From: Alphaproteobacteria bacterium
GTDB taxonomy: Bacteria; Pseudomonadota; Alphaproteobacteria; Caulobacterales; Maricaulaceae
Direction of reading: 5' to 3'
DNA length: 11,985 bases
NCBI GenBank assembly: GCA_030428405.1
Contig: JAUIEH010000036.1
Location: 1 to 11,985, forward strand
The notes beneath the pieces are model-generated. The model did no database searches. It was not told where the DNA came from and saw only the letters and a program-made list of their open reading frames with translations. The position numbers and the translations under genes were made by a program. Shown piece after piece: positions 6,466 to 11,985 of this stretch (its first letter is position 1; each line of letters begins with the position of its first letter).

Positions 6466-7749
6466 TCAGAGCCCCAGCGCCTCGCCTGGCAGCGCCGCGA
6501 CAATGCAGCCGGTCATCATGGTCGCCATTAGCCCGGATAGGAGCGAGGGCCAGCTCAGCGCGAGAATGTCGCCGCGCCGCTCGGGCGCGAGCGTGGTGAG
6601 CCCGGCGATCATGATGCCGAGCGAGCCGAAATTCGCAAAGCCGCACAAGGCATAGGTCAGGATCAGCCGCGTGCGCGCGCTCAAAGCCTCCGCGGTCTGG
6701 TTCAGCTCGACAAGCGCCAGCAACTCATTGAGCGCCGTCTTCACGCCGAACAGAGCGCCCGCCGCGCCCGCCTCCGCCCATGGCACGCCGATCAGCCACA
6801 TCAGCGGTGCGAACACCCAGCCGAGCAGGCGCTGCAAGGTCAAAGGCGCGCCGTCGACATCCGGCAGAAGGCTCAGCCCGGCATTGACGAGGGCCGCCAG
6901 CGCCACGAAAGCAATCAGCATCGCGATAATGTTGAGGTAGAGCTTCAGTCCTTCCGTCACGCCGGCCGTAAGCGCATCCATGGTCGATGCGTATTCGGAA
7001 GAAACCGGCGTTTCAGCCTCCACGACAGCGTCGTCCGGGCCCGGCGGAACCATCAGCCGGGCGAGAAGAACGGCGGCCGGACAGGAGATGATGGACGCCG
7101 CGATGACGTGGCCTGCCGCTTCCGGAATGATCGGCGCAAGCATCACGGCGTAAATGACCAGCACAGTGCCCGCCACGGTCGCCATGCCCGCCGTCATGAC
7201 GATGAACAGTTCCGAGCGGCTGAGGCGTGCGAGATAAGGTCGTATCAGGATCGGCGCCTCGACCATGCCGAGAAAGATATTCGCCGAGACCGCCAGGCTT
7301 GCAGCGCCCGACAAGCCGAACACGCGCCGGAACACGAACGCAAACGCGCCCGTCAACCAGGCCAGCACGCGCCAGCGCCATAACACCGCGGAGAGCGCGG
7401 ACAACACGATGACCAGCGGCAGAATCTGAAATGCGAGGCTGATGACATTGTTCGGCTCGGTGACGCTGAACGGCGCCTCGCCGCCGCCGACATAGCCGAA
7501 CACGAATGACGTGCCGGCCTGAGTGGCGTCCATCAGCGCGCCGACAGCCGCGGACAGCCCGAACAAGCTGTCTCGCACAGGCGTAATGGCGAAGAGCGCC
7601 AGCACCAGCGCGAATTGCAGGCCGAGCGCGCCAATGATCAGACGCAGGCTCGGCCGTTTGAAACCGCCCAGCGCCCAGGCGCTCGCGATGATCAGCGCCA
7701 GTCCGCCGATGGCGCGCGCATTGTCGCCGCCCCAGTCCATGTCGAACAT
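6466..7749 (-). CDS. Concentrative nucleoside transporter (CNT/NupC family)
   Basis: Inner-membrane cation-coupled symporter of 427 residues, highly hydrophobic with many membrane segments: an N-terminal domain (~12–85), a gate-like core (~100–230), and a C-terminal transport domain (~265–427). Family landmarks are ANIFLGMVEAPILIRPYL (HP1, 157–172), KTALNELLAL (HP2, Glu342) and YALCGFANFGSLG (TM7, Asn373 and Ser376). From memory of the Vibrio cholerae CNT structure, Glu332, Asn368 and Ser371 bind ribose; their equivalents are kept here. The nucleobase-contacting Gln154–Thr155 pair is replaced by Met162–Val163. A nucleoside or nucleoside-like substrate is likely but base selectivity is not predictable. 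Start ATG 7749 has only a weak upstream GGGGG; Met4 is an alternative. It is divergent from dapD and may have its own promoter. E. coli NupC itself is a more distant relative, so I give no symbol. Confidence 0.92.
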   Translation of the reverse strand: MFDMDWGGDNARAIGGLALIIASAWALGGFKRPSLRLIIGALGLQFALVLALFAITPVRDSLFGLSAAVGALMDATQAGTSFVFGYVGGGEAPFSVTEPNNVISLAFQILPLVIVLSALSAVLWRWRVLAWLTGAFAFVFRRVFGLSGAASLAVSANIFLGMVEAPILIRPYLARLSRSELFIVMTAGMATVAGTVLVIYAVMLAPIIPEAAGHVIAASIISCPAAVLLARLMVPPGPDDAVVEAETPVSSEYASTMDALTAGVTEGLKLYLNIIAMLIAFVALAALVNAGLSLLPDVDGAPLTLQRLLGWVFAPLMWLIGVPWAEAGAAGALFGVKTALNELLALVELNQTAEALSARTRLILTYALCGFANFGSLGIMIAGLTTLAPERRGDILALSWPSLLSGLMATMMTGCIVAALPGEALGL

Positions 7750-7830
7750 TTACGCCCCCGCGCGGCCCCGCTTCTCCACCAAGCCTAGCCTATTCGCGCG
7801 CCCTGTCTCTGTGTTTCGCGGCCGCTGCGA

Positions 7831-7858
7831 TTGACCCGCTTTGCGCAGACCGCTTAGT
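7831..7858 (+). promoter_or_regulatory. Possible dapD promoter
   Basis: TTGACC at 7831–7836 is a good -35 match. A weak -10, CTTAGT, sits at 7853–7858 with a 16-base spacer (a 17-base spacer gives TTAGTT). It would give a short leader of about 25 bases. It lies in the 140-base divergent gap between the transporter and dapD, where a promoter is required. The -10 match is poor, so this is only a candidate. Confidence 0.3.
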
Positions 7859-7877
7859 TCGCGCGAGACCCGCTATG

Positions 7878-7882
7878 AGGAG
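7878..7882 (+). promoter_or_regulatory. Ribosome binding site fixing the dapD start
   Basis: AGGAG seven bases before ATG 7890. The in-frame ATG at 7875 would place this site inside the coding region, so 7890 is preferred. Confidence 0.75.
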
Positions 7883-7889
7883 TGCGCTC

Positions 7890-8741
7890 ATGACCGCCGC
7901 CGCCGATCTCGACGCATTGTCCGGCGTCATCGACGCCGCCTGGGAGGCGCGCGCTGATCTCGACGCCTCTGCGCCGCCAGCCGGCCTTGTCGACGCGGTT
8001 GAACGCGCCATCGCCGCGCTGGATGACGGTTCGGCGCGTGTGGCCGAACCCGGCGCGGACGGCGCATGGCGCGTCAATCAGTGGCTCAAGAAAGCCGTGT
8101 TGTTATCCTTCCGTTTGCGGCCGATGGGGCTGTTCGGCGAAGGCGGCGGCGCCGGTCTTGCGCGCTATTGGGACAAGGTGCCCGCCAAGACGGCTGATTG
8201 GGGTGCGGAGGAATTCACCAACGCCGGGTTTCGCTGCGTGCCCGAAGCGACCGTGCGGCGCGGCGCCTATGTCGCGCCGGGCGCCGTTCTCATGCCCTGC
8301 TTCATCAATATCGGCGCTTATGTCGGCGAAGGCGCGATGATCGACACCTGGGCGACGGTCGGCTCGTGCGCGCAGATCGGCAAGGGCGTGCATCTTTCCG
8401 GCGGCGCGGGCATTGGCGGCGTTCTCGAGCCGATCCAGGCCGGTCCTGTCATCATTGAGGATGATGTCTTTATCGGCGCGCGCTCGGAAGTCGCCGAGGG
8501 CGTCATCGTGCGCGAGGGCGCGGTCTTGTCGATGGGCGTCTATCTCGGCGCCTCGACCAAGATCGTCGACCGGGCGAGCGGCGAAATCATGCGCGGCGAA
8601 GTGCCCGCCGGCGCCGTGGTCGTGCCGGGAACCCTGCCCGACCCCAATGGCGGGCCGAGCCTTTACTGCGCCGTCATCGTCAAGCGCGTGGACGCGCAGA
8701 CGCGCGCCAAGACTGCCATCAACGAATTGCTGCGCGATTGA
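7890..8741 (+). CDS. dapD: Tetrahydrodipicolinate N-succinyltransferase DapD
   Basis: Transfers succinyl from succinyl-CoA to 2,3,4,5-tetrahydropyridine-2,6-dicarboxylate in the succinylase branch of diaminopimelate and lysine biosynthesis; cytosolic, with trimers typical of the family. 283 residues, normal length. An N-terminal helical domain (~1–100, with WRVNQWLKKAVLLSFRL) precedes the left-handed beta-helix of hexapeptide repeats (~115–250). Visible signature segments are FINIGAYVGEGAMIDTW (Asp152 equivalent to the catalytic Asp141 of E. coli), GSCAQIGKGVHLSGG, GGVLEP and EDDVFIGARSEVAEGV. The start at 7890 rests on its ribosome site. The DUF3052 gene begins 10 bases downstream. dapE is nearby but separated by that gene and an opposing cupin. 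The assignment is firm. Confidence 0.98.
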   Translation: MTAAADLDALSGVIDAAWEARADLDASAPPAGLVDAVERAIAALDDGSARVAEPGADGAWRVNQWLKKAVLLSFRLRPMGLFGEGGGAGLARYWDKVPAKTADWGAEEFTNAGFRCVPEATVRRGAYVAPGAVLMPCFINIGAYVGEGAMIDTWATVGSCAQIGKGVHLSGGAGIGGVLEPIQAGPVIIEDDVFIGARSEVAEGVIVREGAVLSMGVYLGASTKIVDRASGEIMRGEVPAGAVVVPGTLPDPNGGPSLYCAVIVKRVDAQTRAKTAINELLRD

Positions 8742-8751
8742 GCGGCGCGCC

Positions 8752-9168
8752 ATGGCATCTGTTCACGGATATTCCGGCAAGCCGCTGCATCAAAAGCTCG
8801 GGCTCAAGGCCGGCATGGCGGCGCTGGTCGTCAATCCGCCCTCGGATTATGACGCGCTCGTCGAGGGCGCCGAGACCGACATCATAGAAGCCGCGCCCGA
8901 TGCGCCGCCCGACGGCGCGCATGACTTCATCCACTGGTTTTGCCTGACCCGCGCCGAGCTTGCGCGCGCCATCAAAAACGCCCCGCCAGTGCTCGCCGAG
9001 CGCGGCATGTTGTGGATTTCCTGGCCCAAGAAATCCTCGCCTTTGCACGCCGATCTGACCGAAGACGGCGTGCGCGAACTCGCGCTTCCGACCGGTCTCG
9101 TCGACATCAAAGTCTGCGCGGTCGATGCCGACTGGTCCGGCCTCAAGCTTGTCCGGCGCAAGAAATAA
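8752..9168 (+). CDS. DUF3052-family protein
   Basis: Small soluble protein of 138 residues with the DUF3052 pattern: N-terminal GYSGKPLHQKLGLKAGM, a central HDFIHWFCLTRAEL, then a strand-like ERGMLWISWPKKSS and a C-terminal VDIKVCAVDADWSGLKLVRRK. No signal peptide or membrane segment. I know of no established biochemical function; many relatives are annotated only by domain. It starts at ATG 8752, 10 bases after the dapD stop, so it is probably co-transcribed with dapD. The ribosome site is weak (GAGCGG, overlapping the dapD stop), suggesting translation may depend on ribosomes leaving dapD. The frame extends upstream through dapD, but that is only an open shadow frame. It ends six bases before the convergent cupin stop. 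Confidence 0.88.
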   Translation: MASVHGYSGKPLHQKLGLKAGMAALVVNPPSDYDALVEGAETDIIEAAPDAPPDGAHDFIHWFCLTRAELARAIKNAPPVLAERGMLWISWPKKSSPLHADLTEDGVRELALPTGLVDIKVCAVDADWSGLKLVRRKK

Positions 9169-9174
9169 GCGCGC

Positions 9175-9639
9175 TCAATAGGGCGTGCCGTCCTTGTGCT
9201 CATAGCCGCCATTGCCGGAATAACGCCCCGGCTTGAAGCGCATGTCGATGTCGGAATATTCGCCGTGATCGGCGTCGTCGCGCCCGCCAATGACGAGCAG
9301 GACGACGTCTTTGTCGGTCAGATTTTTGAACACGTGACCGTCGCGCACGCCGGCCTTGAAGCCTGCACACTCGCCCGGCTTCATCACTTCCTCGCCGGCG
9401 TCCGTGACCAGGGTCGGCTCGCCCTCCAGCACCCAGACGAACTCGTCCTCGATTTCGTGCCAATGACGCTGAGACGACCACACGCCCGGCGGCAAGACCA
9501 CGCGATTGACGCCGAACTGCGTCAGCCCGACCGCATCAGCCAGCCCAGTCCAGCGCCGGTCGAGACACGGCTCGTTGAACGGCGCCGGATAGCGCGAACC
9601 GCCGCCTTTGGGCGCCGTTTCGATGTCAATCTTCGGCAT
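9175..9639 (-). CDS. Small cupin-domain protein
   Basis: 154 residues forming a single conserved cupin barrel. Motif 1 is G-x6-HWH-x4-E-x6-G at 52–73, with likely metal ligands His59, His61 and Glu66. Motif 2 is KPGECAGFKAG followed by GHVFKN, giving His102 and Asn106. The metal site therefore looks intact, so it could be an enzyme (isomerase, dioxygenase) or a binding protein; the substrate cannot be read. The start at 9639 is well supported by AGGAGG. The C-terminal ~30 residues are charged and Gly/Tyr-rich. It lies on the minus strand between dapD–DUF3052 and dapE, convergent with the former and divergent from the latter. Nothing ties it to lysine synthesis except position. Confidence 0.9.
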   Translation of the reverse strand: MPKIDIETAPKGGGSRYPAPFNEPCLDRRWTGLADAVGLTQFGVNRVVLPPGVWSSQRHWHEIEDEFVWVLEGEPTLVTDAGEEVMKPGECAGFKAGVRDGHVFKNLTDKDVVLLVIGGRDDADHGEYSDIDMRFKPGRYSGNGGYEHKDGTPY

Positions 9640-9645
9640 TTAAGT

Positions 9646-9651
9646 CCTCCT
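9646..9651 (-). promoter_or_regulatory. Strong ribosome binding site of the cupin gene
   Basis: A full AGGAGG on the minus strand, six bases before the ATG at 9639. It is the best Shine-Dalgarno match noted in the window. Confidence 0.85.
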
Positions 9652-9737
9652 CGCAGGCGCACGGCCCGCCAATGGCGCGCCGTTGCGACAGACCTCGCCG
9701 CTTTCCTCGCGCCGCGAGCCCGATTAAGTCAATCAGC

Positions 9738-10916
9738 ATGGATACGCAGACAACCGAGATGACCGACCTCACCGACCCCGCGCCGCTCGCCTGCGCGCTC
9801 ATCCGCAAGCCGAGCGTCACGCCGCTGGATGCGGGCGCGCAATTCGAGCTCATTCAGGCGCTCGAAACGCTGGGCTTTTCGTGTCAGCGCTTCCGCTTTG
9901 GCGAGGTCGACAATCTCTATGCGCGCCGCGGCGCGACGGGGAAGAATTTCTGCTTTGCGGGCCATACCGACGTCGTCTCAGCCGGCGCGGAAGACAGCTG
10001 GACCGCGCCGCCCTTCGACGCCGTCATTCGCGACAACAAGCTTTGGGGGCGCGGGGCGAGCGACATGAAGGGCGCCATCGCTGCTTTCATCGCCGCCATT
10101 GCGCGTCTGGATCAAACCGGCGCGCGCACGCCTTCATCCATCAGCCTGCTCATCACCGGCGACGAAGAAGGCCCAGCCGTCGACGGCACCGTGAAGCTCC
10201 TGCGCGCCATTGCAGATCAGGGCGAGCGCATCGACCACTGCCTCGTCGGCGAGCCGACCAGCGCGCACGCCATCGGCGACAATATCAAGATCGGCCGGCG
10301 CGGCAGCCTCAACGGCGTCATCCGCGTCGTCGGCCGACAGGGCCATGTCGCTTATCCCGAGCGCGCGGAAAATCCTGTGCCCGTGCTGCTCGACCTGCTC
10401 ACCAAGTTGAAGGAGCGCGAACTCGACGACGGCGCGCCGCATTTCCAAGCCTCCAATCTCGAAATCACCTCCGTCGATGTCGGCAACCGGACGCACAACA
10501 TCATCCCCGCCAAAGCGACGGCGCGGCTCAACATCCGCTTCAACACCAATCATAAGGGCCGCGATCTGGAGAGCTGGATCGAAGGGCTGGTCGATGCTGC
10601 GCGCGAAGGCTTTGACGGCGGCGTCTCGGCCGAGCTGACCACGACGGGCGAAGCCTTCATGACCAGAGCGGGCGATTTCACTGACGTCCTGCAGGACGCC
10701 GTAGAAGCCGAAACCAACCGCCGGCCCGTGCTTTCAACCGGCGGCGGCACGTCGGATGCGCGCTTCATCAAGGATTATGCGCCCGTCGCCGAGCTTGGCC
10801 TGACCGGGGAGTCCATCCACCAGGTCGACGAGCATTGCCGGCTCGACGACCTCGAGACTTTGACGCGCGTTTATGCGCGCGTTCTTAGTCTTTATGCCGA
10901 GCGTATCGACAAGTGA
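9738..10916 (+). CDS. dapE: Succinyl-diaminopimelate desuccinylase DapE
   Basis: M20-family metallohydrolase that cleaves N-succinyl-LL-diaminopimelate to succinate and LL-diaminopimelate, a later step of the DapD pathway; cytosolic, dizinc. 392 residues from ATG 9738. Metal and catalytic residues are all present: His76 in FCFAGHTDVV, Asp109 in GRGASDMKG, Glu143–Glu144 in GDEEGPA, Glu172 in VGEPTS, and His361 in GESIHQVDEHC. RRGSLNG and STGGGTSDARFI are also family signatures. The dimerisation (lid) domain lies at about 185–300. The usual proline after HTDVV is Ser81. The start is uncertain: ATG 9738 or ATG 9759 (385 residues, closer to typical N-termini); neither has a clear ribosome site. 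The frame is open further upstream to 9672, but that leader is Arg/Pro-rich and unlike the family. Its stop overlaps the next start as GTGA. Confidence 0.97.
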   Translation: MDTQTTEMTDLTDPAPLACALIRKPSVTPLDAGAQFELIQALETLGFSCQRFRFGEVDNLYARRGATGKNFCFAGHTDVVSAGAEDSWTAPPFDAVIRDNKLWGRGASDMKGAIAAFIAAIARLDQTGARTPSSISLLITGDEEGPAVDGTVKLLRAIADQGERIDHCLVGEPTSAHAIGDNIKIGRRGSLNGVIRVVGRQGHVAYPERAENPVPVLLDLLTKLKERELDDGAPHFQASNLEITSVDVGNRTHNIIPAKATARLNIRFNTNHKGRDLESWIEGLVDAAREGFDGGVSAELTTTGEAFMTRAGDFTDVLQDAVEAETNRRPVLSTGGGTSDARFIKDYAPVAELGLTGESIHQVDEHCRLDDLETLTRVYARVLSLYAERIDK

Positions 10917-11512
10917 TTTCTCTGCTCACTGAACCTTTCAGATCACTGCGCGGCGTCTGGCGTTTGCTCATGGGCAAGCCGGACTTTCCGTCCTTTTTTG
11001 ACGTCACGCCGGCCGGCGTCGTGCGCTCTTACAGCGCAGCAATCGTCGGATTGCCCGTCTACGCGCTCATCATCGCCGCCCAGGTGCACGCAGCCGCCGC
11101 CATCGGCCAGCCTCTGCCTGCTGAGGACCCGACGCTGCTGCGCTCTGGCCTGACCTATGCGTATATCTGGATGAGCTTCCCGCTGGTCGCGCCCGTGCTC
11201 GCGCGCCTGGCCGGGCGCGGACAAGTCTTTCCCGCCTGGCTCGCGGTGCATAACTGGTCGGTCCTGTTCTTATTGCTGTTGCAGTCCACGGTCTGGATTC
11301 TCTACCTCACCGGCGCGGCCAATCCACAAACTGCGCAAGCCGCAACACTGCGCGTCTTCGTGCCCTTGTCGCTGATCGTGCATTGGCGCATCGCATGTCA
11401 GGCGCTCGGCGTCGCCTGGGGCCTTGGCGCCATGCTGGCCTGCGCGCATGTGCTCGTGAACATCGCCGGCCAGCTCTATATCTTCCGCATGTTCCCCATC
11501 CCTCAAGGATAG
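10913..11512 (+). CDS. Unrecognised multi-pass membrane protein
   Basis: 199 residues from a GTG start overlapping the dapE stop (GTGA), so it is almost certainly translated by coupling to dapE. Four to five hydrophobic segments are visible at about 40–62, 80–100, 109–133, 145–158 and 163–190, after an N-terminal amphipathic or cytoplasmic stretch (LTEPFRSLRGVWRLLMGKPDF). I do not recognise a family; the layout is loosely like small Yip1- or DUF-type inner-membrane proteins. There is no signal for a catalytic or binding site. Its end overlaps the convergent truA stop by 10 bases. Expression with dapE says little about function. Confidence that it is a real gene is good because of the coupling and the consistent membrane pattern. 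Confidence 0.82.
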   Translation: MISLLTEPFRSLRGVWRLLMGKPDFPSFFDVTPAGVVRSYSAAIVGLPVYALIIAAQVHAAAAIGQPLPAEDPTLLRSGLTYAYIWMSFPLVAPVLARLAGRGQVFPAWLAVHNWSVLFLLLLQSTVWILYLTGAANPQTAQAATLRVFVPLSLIVHWRIACQALGVAWGLGAMLACAHVLVNIAGQLYIFRMFPIPQG

Positions 11513-11985
11513 CGGACCTCAACCAGATAGAGCCCGTCGGGCGGCGCCACGGGCCCGCAGGCCGCGCGATCCTTGGCCTCCAGCGCAGCGCGCAAATCCT
11601 TCGCCTCCCATTTGCCGCGTCCGACTTCGACCAGCGACCCGGTGAAGGAGCGCACCTGGCGGTGCAGGAATGAACGCGCGCGCACCATCACGTGGATTTC
11701 CGAACCCGCATCGCGACTGATGCGCTCTACACTGATGAAATCGACGGACTTGACGGGACTGTCCGCCTGACACTGCGCGTCGCGGAAGGTCGTGAAATCG
11801 TGACGCCCAATCAGCACCTGCGCCGCCTCGTGCATGGCGTCCGCGTCAATCGCAAAGGGCGTGCGCCAGACGAGCCCGGCGTCAAAGGTCAAGGGCGCGC
11901 GCCGGTCGGCGATGCGATAGCGATAAACGCGCTCGACCGCATCGAAGCGCGCATGGAAGTCATCGCGCGCCGCCTCGGCCGCCAA
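11503..11985 (-). CDS. truA: tRNA pseudouridine(38–40) synthase TruA (partial, 5' end outside window)
   Basis: Converts uridines 38–40 of the tRNA anticodon stem to pseudouridine. About 160 C-terminal residues are visible; the frame stays open at the window edge, and the leftmost possible start (TTG at the edge) is not a real start. Signature stretches are VYRYRI, GRHDFTTFRDAQCQADSP, ARSFLHRQVRSFTGSLVEVG and GPVAPPDGLYLVEVRYP. The catalytic aspartate (Asp60 in E. coli) lies in the missing N-terminal half and cannot be checked. The C-terminus is complete. The stop lies inside the end of the opposing membrane-protein gene. TruA near dapE is, from memory, a recurring alphaproteobacterial arrangement. 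Confidence 0.96.
   Translation of the reverse strand: MAAEAARDDFHARFDAVERVYRYRIADRRAPLTFDAGLVWRTPFAIDADAMHEAAQVLIGRHDFTTFRDAQCQADSPVKSVDFISVERISRDAGSEIHVMVRARSFLHRQVRSFTGSLVEVGRGKWEAKDLRAALEAKDRAACGPVAPPDGLYLVEVRYP

Noticed and set aside
4157..7749. Accessory block between the nucleotidase and dapD as a defence or mobile island
   Set aside because: All recognised genes are metabolic or repair genes. No integrase, transposase, terminal repeats, tRNA junction, toxin or nuclease domain is seen, and base composition looks like the flanks by eye.
9672..9737. Extended N-terminus of dapE from ATG 9672
   Set aside because: The Arg/Pro-rich leader has no counterpart in DapE proteins, and the region is better read as the divergent spacer after the cupin start.

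Overview
The window reads as a GC-rich alphaproteobacterial chromosome segment, probably from a Caulobacterales/Hyphomonadaceae-like (Maricaulales) lineage. This rests on protein style (alphaproteobacterial YidC with lysine at the groove position, DUF1036 protein, TIGR01993-type nucleotidase) and on the neighbourhood yidC–engB–nucleotidase–dapD–dapE–truA, which I recall from memory as alphaproteobacterial. It is gene-dense: 13 protein genes, no gap of 300 bases or more, and no tRNA, rRNA, CRISPR, insertion sequence or phage signal that I can see.

Layout: (1) 1–4167, plus strand, apparent operon: yidC (5' end outside the window), engB/ysxC, a secreted DUF1036–peptidoglycan-binding-like–DUF1036 protein, and a HAD pyrimidine 5'-nucleotidase that overlaps it by ATGA. 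(2) 4157–5278, minus strand: msrB followed by an unrecognised protein with a single C-terminal membrane segment. (3) 5482–6459, plus: SDR oxidoreductase of the retinol-dehydrogenase-like type, divergent from msrB. (4) 6466–7749, minus: CNT-family nucleoside transporter. (5) 7890–9168, plus: dapD and a DUF3052 gene. (6) 9175–9639, minus: a small cupin. (7) 9738–11512, plus: dapE and a multi-pass membrane protein coupled to it by GTGA. (8) 11503–11985, minus: 3' portion of truA, running off the window end.

Functional themes: YidC and EngB serve membrane-protein insertion and ribosome assembly. DapD and DapE catalyse two steps of the succinylase route to meso-diaminopimelate and lysine. TruA modifies tRNA. 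The accessory genes between the nucleotidase and dapD (msrB, SDR, nucleoside transporter, unknown) look like ordinary metabolic or stress genes.

I find no convincing evidence of a new multi-gene system. The points most worth a second look are the doubled DUF1036 protein sitting between engB and the nucleotidase, an MsrB with only its catalytic cysteine, a CNT transporter with altered nucleobase-contact residues, the unknown tail-anchored protein, and four convergent gene pairs packed so tightly (6-base gaps or 10–11-base overlaps) that no classical terminator fits between them.
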